Of a DNA stretch of 64,000 nucleotides, positions 49,166-59,017 are shown one piece after another (position 1 is the first letter of the stretch; each line of letters starts with the position of its first letter). Source of the DNA: Symsagittifera roscoffensis (lineage: Eukaryota > Xenacoelomorpha > Acoela > Convolutidae). Where the stretch lies: positions 64,349,548 through 64,413,547 of the forward strand of contig NC_087064.1 of the NCBI RefSeq assembly GCF_963678635.1. Reading direction: 5' to 3'. The position numbers were made by a program, and so were the translations under genes. A model generated the notes under the pieces. It made no database searches. It had not been told where the DNA came from and saw only the letters and a program-made list of their open reading frames with translations.

Positions 49166-50880
49166 GAAGAAGAAAATGTTGGGTAGATAATTTTCAATCT
49201 GACTCAGACACAAGGTAGATGACTGTTACAAAAAGTCACGTTCAACCGTACAGTGCTCAATATGAAGAAGAATCACTTAAGCTACAGAGTTAAAAGCCTA
49301 AAAATTAGGGCATTTAGAAATATAATATAATAGTATTCGAAGAACAGCTGGATATAAAGTTGAATTTATTTGAAAAGTTAGTTTGTGTTGGAAAACTAAA
49401 TTTTTGTTAATGAAAACTCGTGTTGGTTGAAGCATCGGAAATTTAATTGTATTTTTTGTTATATTAATTTCCTCGGCATCTTTTCATTCAGTTGTGTTCA
49501 ATCGTCAAATATATTTTAGTACATGCCAGCGTGACAGGAAAACAATGTGTAAAATTTTACCCTTTTGGGCGAATTCTAATTTGCTCTTAATGAAATTCAA
49601 GTCCCTTCCTCTCCAAATGCCTTCCTTTGCCTCATTCTTATTTCCCATCTTTTGTTTTCCACTAATTTCGAACAAAGTCGAGCATTCAGTTTAATGATAC
49701 TGGTGCCATATTTGACCCAGGGAACAATGGACTCTGTTCAGATTACCAGACTGTAAAATAACAGGGGGGGGGGGGGGGTTCATTCATGCGTGCAATGCAT
49801 TACTGGTTGTCGTTTTTTTGAATGGTGTTTTACGACCCTAGTTACGGATAATTTATTAAGCATGATGTATGCAATCAAATCAAAAAACAAGACAAAATTG
49901 TCGCTTCTATCCATTGTATAGTATTTCATTTGCTAGTTTTAAAAAAGACTTCTTTTGCTAATTTAAACTGTTCAGAATAATATATACAAAACAATGTTTT
50001 TTTTTTGGGTACAGAAAATGGTTTTGTTCTTTGCATTTTTTGTAGTTTCATGTCGTTATTTTGTGGTTCATTTTACATATGTTACCTCAGAATTTAATAA
50101 AACGCAACAACAAAAAGCCATTCTAATGGTTTCCTCTTAAACGTAACGTTTCTTTAACTAGTGGACTTGACACATTTTTGTCACAAGACAAACCCTCGAC
50201 ACATTTATTCACACTTGTCGAGAAATGACATAATAATATAGACTGGTGACATAATTAAACAGCAGCGCTACTTGTACGTTTGTTTCATCACATGGAAAGT
50301 TGGTCGCTCCGTTTTCAGAGCTGCCAAATGTCAGTTGACCGTGTCAAAGTAATCTACTTTACGACAGTGTGCTCTTTCGATATTATTAAAGTTTAACGGA
50401 AACATTGTCTTTCAATTTTCATATTTTTAATGTTGACGTTTTTACTCCATAATATTATGAGTCATAATCATAAATTAGGTCAATATGTGCTAGGTGCAAG
50501 ACAAGATTTCTTTTCCAAATTGACACTTCCCAGTTTAGTTCTGTTTTTTCCTCATTATTTATACCTTCTTTCTGTTTTCCACCTGATGGGAAAATTAATT
50601 AGGCCCCGGTGAATAGAAACAAAGGGGGAAAAGAGGAAGTTCACAAGTGGAAAACAGATTTAAAGGACTAGATGAGTTTTATTACTCATCATAAACTTAT
50701 ACTAACAGGTTGAAAAAATTCAGTTCAATAATTTCCTAAAATACAAAAAAGACGGGAGTAAGATAACAGATTTAGTTGGTGGCTCAATTTAGGTTAATGT
50801 TTTTGATGCTTGGTGAATTTATTGGGCCAATTATTTGCAGAAGCGTATAATTTTAAACGTCTTTTATGATTTTCCTCGCC
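49166..50880. other. Intergenic stretch, no supported gene
   Basis: AT-rich, with a run of 15 G at 49,764-49,778. I see no gene. Confidence 0.45.
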
Positions 50881-51424
50881 CGAAAAAACCGGCTAAGCCT
50901 GTCCCATTGCGATCGAAATTTACCATAAAGTTAACCAAATGGGGGTGATTTTGGGGGCGCGCTAATTAAAGGGTGGGGTTTATGTTGCTCCCGTTCTCTT
51001 AATAACTCCCATCTTTCATCGGGTTCTTTTGTCCCCGTAATTCAGCCTAGACCCTCCCACGATTGAAACTCAATGGAGAGACCTACTACCGGTATTAAAC
51101 ACTTATGCTTGACTAATCCCATTTAGAGCAAATTCCCACAGGCTTCGCTCAGAAACTTGAAGCCCCGATTGGTCCCTTAATTGAACTTGCCTTTGCAAAT
51201 CACCCCTCCCCCTGCTGCAGCCACGATTATGGGTAGAATTTCCGAGCTCTCCTTTTAAAAAAAAAGGGATTGGACTACCTTCAAGGATCGTATTTAAGTT
51301 TAAATTTTGAACGTGGGTTCTTTTTCCCTCCTCATCCATGAGGTATCAGATCTGCTTCCCATGTAATAAGATAGTGGCTACTCGCTAATTGAATTCCCAT
51401 TTATTTTTGATGCAGTTATCTTCA
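50881..51424. other. GC-richer island upstream of the CUB/LDLa gene
   Basis: Base composition is visibly richer in G and C (close to half in places, such as 50,890-51,060) than the surrounding AT-rich DNA. It contains C/G clusters (GGGGGCGCGC near 50,954; CACCCCTCCCCCTGCTGCAG near 51,200). It ends in a good 3' splice-site-like sequence, GCAGTTATCTTCAG, at 51,411-51,424. It could be the promoter or a 5' untranslated exon region of the gene downstream, or unrelated sequence. The 78-codon reverse frame inside it has no recognisable domain. Confidence 0.3.
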
Positions 51425-51476
51425 GATGGCTCTGACGGACAGGAAAAAGTGATAAGATGTGAAGAAAATCTTCAGC

Positions 51477-51603
51477 AAAGTAAAGCAAGAAAGTGGAAAA
51501 ATCCTGCCGGTCATTTTTATGTTATTGTCACTTAATGTATTGACAACGGAACATGTGCAGGCAAAGGATTCTTTATCTTTTTGCTCCGACTTTCTTAACA
51601 AAA
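51477..51603 (+). CDS. Possible signal-peptide exon of the CUB/LDLa gene (uncertain)
   Basis: In one frame this segment reads as a basic start (KVKQESGK), a hydrophobic stretch (ILPVIFMLLSLNVL), and a small-residue end (EHVQA/KDS) that fits a signal peptidase site. A GT donor (AAAAGTAACG) at 51,604 leaves one base of a codon, exactly the phase needed by the CUB exon at 53,245; the joined codon would be Ser before CGGTL. Against it: the last 20-odd bases belong to a reverse copy of the hairpin-ended element, the phase match has a one-in-three chance, and no upstream initiator is in frame except the Met at 51,519, which would shorten the leader. Transcript data would settle it. Confidence 0.22.
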
Positions 51604-52463
51604 GTAACGGAATATTTGTGTTCGGGTGGTTTTTTTTCTTCAGACAAATTTCGACTTTTTAACTAGCCATTTTTGACGGAATTTTTTATATCATTCAAAA
51701 GGTATTGTTGTCCCGAGCTTAAATTTGAAAAGATATTTTACCTGTGAGTATTGTTCGTAAAGTTATGGGGGTTTAAAGGTTGCGATTTTGGCCAATTTGG
51801 GACAATTAACGCGCGATATATTTTGCGCTATTAACGCGTAAGCGGAGATTTAATCCCTCTTAGAAATCGTTCCAAGTTGGTTGAAAGAAGCTTATTTGCC
51901 ATAATTGATTTGTTACTAGGGGCGAAATTTATCACTTTGTACTTTATATGGCGTGTGGGGGATAATTTTCTCAAAAAAAAAAAATCTTTTTTTTTTATTC
52001 TTTTTTTTTGTTAAGTTTAATTTTTTTAAGGTTATTAATGCTCCACAGGGTGCAGTACAACAGTGCCGAAAAAAACTAATTCAACAGTGCTGAAATTGAA
52101 AACTTTGTTCAACAGTGCCAAAAGTATGAACAAATATCAACATATTAAGTGCGGCAATCAAAAATTAAACGGCGAACGTTTATAATCTTAAAAGACACTT
52201 AAAGATTTTAAGAGAGAAAATTTGCAGTTTAGACGTTTTGGCGCATAAATAATTGATTAATTTGCAGTTCCAGACATTTGGCGTCGAAATTGGAGTGATT
52301 TTTTAAATAATTAGCGTCAGTAATTTCCTGCGCTTTAGAAATGCGTTAAAGTAATTCTGAAAATTTCCCGCCTTTTTCGGCACTGTTGTACTTCGGTACC
52401 GTTGAACGCCCCCCTCCATAGACCTTAAAAGGCATCGCCCTGATACGAGCAGTCTTGTTGTTC
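51583..52463 (-). mobile_element. Hairpin-ended element, copy 5 (reverse), interrupted
   Basis: In reverse orientation it shows AACGGAATATTTGTGTTCGG near 51,607, CCAATTTGGGACAATTAACG near 51,794, the GCGCG palindrome, ACTTTATATGGCGTGTGGGG near 51,941, and the terminal GCCCTGATACGAGCAGTC near 52,437. It is interrupted by a second element at 52,047-52,413. Its left-end hairpin has lost one arm. It is joined directly to copy 6 at TTGTTGTTCCGACTTTCG. Confidence 0.8.
52047..52413. mobile_element. MITE nested in the hairpin-ended element
   Basis: A perfect 19-bp inverted repeat (GTACAACAGTGCCGAAAAA at 52,056-52,074; reverse complement at 52,373-52,391) bounds a sequence that is absent from other copies of the host element. 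CTCCA occurs on both sides (52,042-52,046 and 52,414-52,418) and appears once at the same place in uninterrupted copies, so it is the likely 5-bp target duplication. Further ACAGTGC phrases occur inside. Outer ends are imperfect (CAGGGTGCA against GGGGGCGTTCAACGG). No coding capacity. Confidence 0.78.
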
Positions 52464-52932
52464 CGACTTTCGAAGAAAACGGAACATTTATGTTCGGTGT
52501 GGTTTTTTTATTCAGTCAATTTTCACCGAGCAAACTAATAATTTTCAACAAAATTTTTTATACCCCAATAAATATATTGACTTCCTGAGTTCAAATGTAA
52601 AATGATACTTCACCTCCGATATTTTTTGTGAACTTCTGAAGGTTTGAAAAATGCCAAATTTGCCAGATTCTGAACTAAATTATGCGCGCTATGAAGAGTT
52701 TATTCATAATGCTGCGAGCGTGACGCGAATTATTTGTGCGTGGCGAATTTTCCCGCGCAACAAAATCGTTCCTAATTGAAATGAGGCTAGCTAATTTCGT
52801 ACGAATCTAAATATTTTGACTTGAATGTTGTCCAAAATGTATAGATTTTCAATATTTTCTTTTCCCAAAAAATATTCGATATGAATTATGGGACAGTCGG
52901 AACATTCGGGGCTTTGCCCTGATATACGAGCT
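52457..52932 (-). mobile_element. Hairpin-ended element, copy 6 (reverse, divergent subfamily)
   Basis: This copy follows copy 5 head to tail. The ends are conserved (TTCCGACTTTCGAAGAAAAC; ACAGTCGGAACATTCGGGG then CTTTGCCCTGATATACGAG), while the middle differs from copies 1-5 and matches the copy at 55,742. This defines a second subfamily (AAATTATGCGCGCTATGAAG, AGGCTAGCTAATTTCGTACG). Confidence 0.72.
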
Positions 52933-53244
52933 TTCTTTTTTGATTTTACGAATCTTTTTCATGTTCTGTTAAAAATTGGTGTGGATAGTATGAATGCCAT
53001 TAAATCAACGTTTTTTTTCGTATAAACTATCGTAAATATTAATTTTGAAAAAGATTCAGGTGCAAATATACAACTGGTTTTACAATTTATATCAATTAGA
53101 ATAAATTGGTTTAATTTAGCTTGATATGAAATATCCAGTTCTGTTGTGTTTCATAATGAAAGCAAATTGTATTCAACAAAAAACGTCTTACAGGTTACAG
53201 AGTCTTACAGTATCTGTTCAATATATCCGATATTTTTGTTACAG
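52933..53244. other. Sequence upstream of the CUB exon (probable intron)
   Basis: AT-rich with no supported exon. It ends in TATTTTTGTTACAG, a good 3' splice site for the CUB exon. Confidence 0.5.
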
Positions 53245-53412
53245 GTTGTGGCGGAACTCTGACAGGTGTAGGGGGCGTGATCGAGTTCCCCTATGGACTG
53301 ACCAGCACTCAAAGTTCACAAGTTCACTGCACATGGATAATCATGGCTCCTGAAAGCCACTACATCCTTTTTCACGCGGAGAGCTTCAGTATTCCTAAGG
53401 AACGCTTTTCAG
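53245..53412 (+). CDS. CUB/LDLa protein, exon with first half of CUB domain
   Basis: The exon encodes 55 whole codons from CGGTL to ERFS. It carries the start of a CUB domain: first cysteine in CGG, second in HCTWIIMAP, with the usual C-x-W-x-I-x-A-P pattern and a following hydrophobic-aromatic strand (YILFHAESFSI). The acceptor is TTTTTGTTACAG and the donor AG/GTAACC. The exon opens with two bases of a split codon and closes with one, so it needs an upstream coding exon. CUB domains are extracellular beta-sandwich modules of secreted and membrane proteins. Together with the downstream LDLa module, this suggests a protein of the broad CUB-LDLa receptor and co-receptor type (as in Neto, LEV-10 or Culd), but I cannot choose between them. 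Confidence 0.85.
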
Positions 53413-55014
53413 GTAACCTGAAATTTACTTGTTTTATTATTGCCAGAAAGCTTTTTTTTCATGAGTAGTCAGTTAAATAACACAAGTTCGTATCACATTC
53501 ATTTGCTCTTTCATACCACGTGAAATTTAATTGAAACAGAACATGTTCACTTTTCGTTCACATAAATGCAATGTTTTCAAAGTTTGTTCATTCACATTTC
53601 CAGTGTTGATTTTTCAGTGTGTGGAATTGTAAATTCTAATTGAAGGTGTTGTTTTTAATGTTGCCACAATTTGATTGACGTTGTCAATAAGGTGTCAATT
53701 TGGAATGAGTAGCAACACTTTCTAATTGGCTTCCGCTGTAATCGCTCACTGGCTATTATGCCCTCGGGTATTTTGGGGAAATATTGCTCAAAAATCTGAG
53801 TTAAGGAATTGATTTCTAGGAGGACATTTGTCGGGATTAGCATAGCGCATTATCCCTGCGAGCATGAATCAATGTACTTTTTAAAAGTTTTTTGGGGAAT
53901 TTTTTAATCGGACTCATTTTATATCTGGATTGAAATTTCCTTGGTTGAAAAAATCTGCTTTCTTTCCCAAATTTTAAAATCCATAATTGGAGAAACACAA
54001 AAAGTGGAACGACAGAATATTTCTGTACCAGTATTTAAATGACATTTGGATTTGACTATTGAAATTATTCGAAAAGTGTAATCAATAAAAATAATTGGAA
54101 CTTGGACTCATCTTTAGTAGCGCTTCGTTTTTTATTAGCAATAAATAGTGTCATTTTCCTGAAGTGATTTTACCGTGTCATTAAGAAAATTAATGAAGGG
54201 AATCATTCCCAATTTAAGTGCTCAGTTGTTGCTCATACAAAGGGGAGTGAGTGGGACTTCCACGCCTTCAATCAGAGCTCTCGCAACATTCAACTTTGTG
54301 AGAAATTGAAACAAAAAATGAGCTAAAAAATGTGAATTTATTTACCTCCCAAATGTAATATGAATATGATTTATATTCATATCTCATCCTGTATGCAAAA
54401 GTTGAATGCTCTCTCATATCATATACATCACTTCACTTTTTTCATTTCCTCTCACAGATAGATGAGTAAAAAATTCAAATTAGATGAATTTTATAAATTT
54501 CAACAAGTTATAAAAGAAAGCAACTGCAACATATTGAAAGGTAAAAAGTAGTCTTTTGAAATAGCGCTGTGGGCATACTGTATTTTCACTGAAAAGATTT
54601 TTGTTTAGAAATCAATACTTTTAGTACAATTCCCCGGATAGAAGTCTGCTAGACAAGACATCATATAGCCTGCCTCTATTTGGCTTAGCTCTTCTCAGCG
54701 CCATAGTAAAACCCCCTTTATCCATTTTCTCTCGGATCTAATTGGATTTATAAACTGAAGTATGGGGAAAGAAAACAGACTAAATTAGAGCAAAATGACT
54801 CAGGAATTTACATTCATGTCATAAATTGAAGTACTCTCCACGTTGAAAAGTATTGTTGGTACAGGTAAATTAAAGTCACAAAATTATTGCCTGAAATCTG
54901 ATTAACGGATACCATACAAAGTGTGACAGGCAGAGTTATCAATCAATTTACAGGAAATTATGTTTTTTATTCCTTGAAAATGCATTAGAATAGTATGTGA
55001 TATTGGCAGGTATT

Positions 55015-55492
55015 TTTGATCCTTATTTCTATGAAAATGGAAGATTTTTTTGCTTGGGGTGGTTTTTACTATTTTGACTATTTTTGGCGCTCGAATTATT
55101 AGTTTTCAACAAATAAATTTTTATGGTTGAAAAATTGCCAGTTTGGGGGTTCGAAAAATTTTAACAGTTTTAACAATTTTTAACAAGTAATTTTTGACAG
55201 CAAGTTATGTGGGTTTAAAGATTTCAAATGTAGCCAATTTAGGATAATTTTATATTGGGCGATATATTTCGGGTTATACGAGCGACATATTTCGGACTAT
55301 TAATGTTTAAGTAGAGATATAATCCGTCTTAGAAATTGTTCCAAAATGAAATGAAGCATTTAATAATTTGCTATAAACAAATTGTTTCTTTTTGTACTTA
55401 ACATAGCATGTAGGGGAATGATTTTCAAAAAAAAAATCTCAGAAGAATATAAAGAACATAAAGGAATTCGCCTTGATACCAGCAGTCTTGTT
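55015..55492 (-). mobile_element. Hairpin-ended element, copy 7 (reverse, intronic)
   Basis: Decayed copy: TTGCTTGGGGTGGTTTTTA near 55,050, a diverged GGGCGATATATTTCGGG palindrome zone near 55,257, AACATAGCATGTAGGGGAAT near 55,400, and the end CGCCTTGATACCAGCAGTC near 55,470. The terminal hairpin is largely lost. Confidence 0.65.
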
Positions 55493-55741
55493 ATAGTTCA
55501 CCCTAATTCGATTTCAGAAGTTCAGCTTTGATTTCCAGATTTAAATAGCTTAAACTTTTTTTCAGAGAATCAATTTGATTAAAGTTCTTAATTTTTGTAT
55601 CAATTAAAAAGAGCTATGCAAATACGAAGGAACGAAAACGAAAACACTATTGATAGTTGACAATTTCGAAATGCACATTTTAGGCAGAATGGATTGTCAA
55701 AAATACAGGCAATAAAAATAAAATAACTAACCTAAATAGCT

Positions 55742-56071
55742 AACAAGACTGCTCGATATATCAGATCAAAGCCCCGAATGTTCCGACTGTCCCTTAATTC
55801 ATATCGAATAGTTTTTATGAAAAAAATTTTGAATACCTGTAAATTTTGGACAAAATCGAAGTGTAAAATATTGATTGGTACGAAATTATTACGGCCAATT
55901 AGCTAGCCTCAGTTCAGTTTGGAACGATTTTGTTGTGCGGGATAAATGGGTTATAAAAAAAATTTGTCGAAAACTATTATTTCGTACGGCGAAAATTGAC
56001 TGAATAAAAAAACCACAACGAGCATAAATATTCCGTTTTCTTCGAAAGTCAGAACAACAAGGTCCAACTCG
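55742..56071 (+). mobile_element. Hairpin-ended element, copy 8 (intronic, subfamily of copy 6)
   Basis: It starts AACAAGACTGCTCGATATAT with a degraded hairpin, then CCGAATGTTCCGACTGTCC. It ends GCATAAATATTCCGTTTTCT, CGAAAGTCAGAACAACAAGG. The middle (GGCCAATTAGCTAGCCTCAG) matches copy 6, in the opposite orientation. Confidence 0.72.
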
Positions 56072-56683
56072 AAGGGAAATAGATGCACACTTAACAAGGT
56101 CCAATAGTTAGCAAGGCTCAAAGTGGAATTAGTTTACTGATCCAAGATTTTATCTACGATACTAAAAACCTAAGCACAAAATTTTTGCACGTGTCGAATT
56201 GTTTGCTCTCAAAACTATTCCGAACTGAATTGAGATAGACTAATTAGGCATAATAATGGAAGCATACCAACGTGCCGAAAAGTCAGGATGCGTAAAATTT
56301 AAGCTTTCATTGGCTTTATTGGCGGTATTTTTTTTAAGTGTTGAGATAATGCTACTCGTGAAGAAATTTATAGCTTCTCTAAATGTTAAAGAATTGCCGT
56401 TTTGCTGTTTTTTTCTTATCTGACGTTAATATAAAACAGTTTGTTTAAAAATGAATTGGAAGGGAAAAAATTGCCCGACATAATAGGATGCTAATTATCT
56501 AATTGCCACTCTTAATTGACCAAAATATATCATTTCACACTAGGTGATATCAACATATATTCTGGAGCCTTTTTGGCAGCTTGTTGCTATCGAAAGCTGC
56601 AAAAAGGGCGCAAACAAGCTTACCATTTTTATTTCAAAATTTTGTTTATCAAATTTTAATGATTGAAAACTATTCGAAACCAC

Positions 56684-56740
56684 TTAAAGGGCAGTCGGAG
56701 CATTCAGGGCTTTGTCCTGAAACAAACAGTTTTGTTTACT
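56684..56740 (-). mobile_element. Solo end of hairpin-ended element
   Basis: Only the terminal piece is present: GGCAGTCGGAGCATTCAGGG, then CTTTGTCCTGA. The hairpin arms still pair, TCAGGGC with GTCCTGA (one G-U pair). Confidence 0.6.
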
Positions 56741-57031
56741 TAACCTCACATAACCATCAATTTTATGGTGTAGCGAGGGGTTTTACAAGGTTAATTATGA
56801 AGACTAAATATGTTTGTCTTGGCCTAATTAAGTCGCATGCCAATTTTTGTAACTTTCGGATCAAATGAACAAAATTTTAGTAGTAAAAATTTGAAGGTTG
56901 GGGGGGGGGGGGGGGTGTTGAAAGAGCCAAACTTTTTGTCATTGAGATCAAAATGAGTGTTTCTTAGGTGTTGTTGCTTTTTTGTTTTCTTTTTCAAGAA
57001 ACATCTCAATTTTTGTTTGCGCGCTTTTTTT

Positions 57032-57069
57032 GAAATAGGTAATTTTACCTATTTCCGAGTGCAGCTCGG
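57032..57069. other. Two adjacent perfect hairpins
   Basis: GAAATAGGTAA-TT-TTACCTATTTC is an 11-bp stem with a 2-nt loop. It is followed at once by CCGAG-TGCAG-CTCGG. They lie in the intron about 350 bp before the second CUB exon. No function is evident. Confidence 0.6.
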
Positions 57070-57418
57070 ATAATTAAGCTCTGCTTTGACAAATTTTGAA
57101 ATGAGTTTTTCAGAAGAACAGGGGTTACAAAAACTTATAACAAAATTTTCAGAACAAAAACTTCCCTGAAATCAAAAAGCTCTTACCATTATGTAATATT
57201 TTCTAGAAAAATCACGATGTGATTTTTAAGAAAAAACTGACAGCTTTTCTTTTTCGTTTATAAGTGCATCAATACTTCTGCAACACACTCTTGGCTCTCA
57301 CTCCCGTATCAAAGTAATAGTTTTTGACAAAATTATAGTTCACATCTTATTCGCGTGTTAAATTTTGAGTTGTAAAATTTGTTTAAAAAAACTTATGAAG
57401 GTTTTTTTTTTTTTGTAG

Positions 57419-57542
57419 AAAACTGCAATGATGCATCGTTGAGGTTTTACGACAAGAAGCAGAGGTACCTCAACATAGTGCCAAGTGCATGTGGGGAGGA
57501 GTTGACCCCGAAACTTCTGGCTACGAACCTCGTCTCAATAGA
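57419..57542 (+). CDS. CUB/LDLa protein, exon with second half of CUB domain
   Basis: The acceptor is a long T-run ending GTAG and the donor is GA/GTAAGT. Joined to the previous exon, the codon G+AA gives Glu, followed by NCNDASLRFYDKKQRYLN and SACGEELTPKLLATNLVSI. The cysteines in NC and ACG are the third and fourth of the CUB pattern, and the acidic residue in FYD sits where CUB domains keep their calcium-binding Asp. The G-x-x-x-P-x-L-x-x-x-N order after the fourth cysteine is also typical. The exon ends with two bases (GA) completed by the next exon. Confidence 0.85.
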
Positions 57543-58937
57543 GTAAGTTAAACAAACACCCAACTCAACAGGCTTCGAACCTATGACCTCCGGGTCTGCA
57601 GTCGGTGTCGACTTAAGGCTTAAACATATGACCTGAAAAGTTGTTGTCATCTGACGTAAACTTTGACATATTCTAAACAGGAAGTGTTTATTGAATTTGA
57701 CTGTTCAAATGCAACTTCGGAGTAACTTGGTTTTAAATGTAACTTGTTTCTAATAAAATTAAGACTTTGCGCCGCCTATGTTTAATTTTTGAGGAAACTC
57801 AGCGCAAGGAGAAGCTATAGTTTTGCTGAAATTTTAGTTGTCAGTTAAAATGGGACTAAATCCGCAGGGGACGAAAAAGATATCCGCCCTGTGAAGATTT
57901 TATCCCGAAGCGGACGAGGCGGCACAAACCCCTGATTGCAAGTGAATGATTAAAAGATTTGATCTGAAACGCTCCATTAACCCCCCGCGTTTATTTATGA
58001 CCTGTCAGGAGTATGGAAAGAGTCACTATATAAATAGGCAGCGATAGAAGGTGTAGCGGAAGCCTGATAAAAGGATCTCAAATAACCCAGCGGTACCATA
58101 AGAGAGGGTAGCTGATCAAACTTAGCTTTTCTTATCGAACCATTTTAAACCCAAACCTGCTACTATTCCTAATCAAAAGCTTTCTTAATTTAATCAGCTT
58201 CATGTATCATAAAATTGCACACAAGCTTTCAAAAACTGCGAAGATTGTTGATTTGCTTCAAAACAATCTGTTATGCAAATTCTGTAACTTTTTTTCGGTT
58301 TTTCAAGTCTTTTTGCATGATACAATTTCCAGTTCCTTTGAAATTCAGAACTTCCTTACTTCAAAACAAATTGGGAGATTTTTTGTCTGTGAAGCGACTC
58401 GAAAATTTTTTCACAACAGCACATCAAAGAAAAATTTTCCTGACAATATAAGCTTTGAAGCGGAGTAGAGAGTAATATTTGACAATTAAATGCATTCAGG
58501 CTTGATGAAGTTGGAAAAGGCCGTCAGTTGAAGTGCTTTGATCCAGTAGGATGAAGAGTTTTGTAGGATTGAGCCTGGTTCTCAGAGACAAAGTGAAAAA
58601 TTGTAGATTAAAGGGTCTCTCTTTCGGCATGGTTAGAACAACCTACAGCTAAGATGGGTTGGGTTAAATGACTTTCCGAGTGAATTTGAGCATTTTTCTA
58701 TTATTGTTTTACTTTTTTCCTTCTCGACTGCATCAATTTTTAAAAAAAAATTAGTAGGTAATCTTAACCATGCAATATGCTTATAAAAGAAGCTTAAAAA
58801 TGCTCAGAAAAATTACTAGCAACAAGATTTTGAGCAGAAGTTTTCGGAAGATGGTTTGGTGCAAGGACTGTTTTAAGATGCCGTGTACAATTTTTGAGCT
58901 GCTTGATTGAAGGAGAATTGGTTTTATCTTGTTTCAG
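57543..58937 (+). other. Intron between second and third exons (~1.4 kb)
   Basis: It holds the tRNA-like remnant just after the donor. There are overlapping chance frames at 58,202-58,468 without recognisable domain. It ends in CTTGTTTCAG. Confidence 0.7.
57561..57630 (-). pseudogene. tRNA-like remnant (Cys-type anticodon arm, perfect B box)
   Basis: On the reverse strand, GACTGCAGACCCGGAGGTC resembles the anticodon arm and variable region of tRNA-Cys (GACTGCAGA core, anticodon GCA). It is followed by GGTTCGAAGCC (57,571-57,581), a full B box. The D-arm part upstream is poor, so it is more likely a SINE fragment or tRNA pseudogene than a working gene. It lies about 20 bp inside the intron, antisense to the CUB/LDLa gene. 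Confidence 0.5.
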
Positions 58938-59017
58938 GTACGTGGAAAAGACAACTGATTTTCAACTGAAACGAAAGACTCACTTCTCTATTGTATGGAC
59001 AGCATACCACGCAGAGG
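58938..59017 (+). CDS. CUB/LDLa protein, exon with end of CUB domain
   Basis: The acceptor is TTGTTTCAG and the donor G/GTAAGG. The first base completes GA+G (Glu); 26 codons follow, YVEKTTDFQLKRKTHFSI then VWTAYHAE. The last strand, FSIVWTAYHA, is the usual F-x-I-x-Y/W-T-A end of a CUB domain. The exon leaves one base (G) that joins CC of the next exon to give Ala. All three exons together give a complete CUB domain of about 120 residues with four cysteines, the expected length is about 110. Confidence 0.82.

Larger units (their letters stand above)
53413..57418 (+). other. Intron between first and second CUB exons (~4 kb)
   Basis: It holds two or three copies of the hairpin-ended element, a 25-nt palindrome at 54,358-54,382 (ATATGAATAT-GATTT-ATATTCATAT), a run of 16 G at 56,900-56,915, and two adjacent hairpins at 57,032-57,069. 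It ends with a T-run and GTAG. No further exon is needed, since the flanking exons join in phase 1 (G + AA gives Glu). Confidence 0.75.

Noticed and set aside
58202-58468. 88- and 78-codon overlapping frames in the intron.
   Set aside because: They lie between two exons that already join in phase, overlap each other in different frames and carry no recognisable domain.
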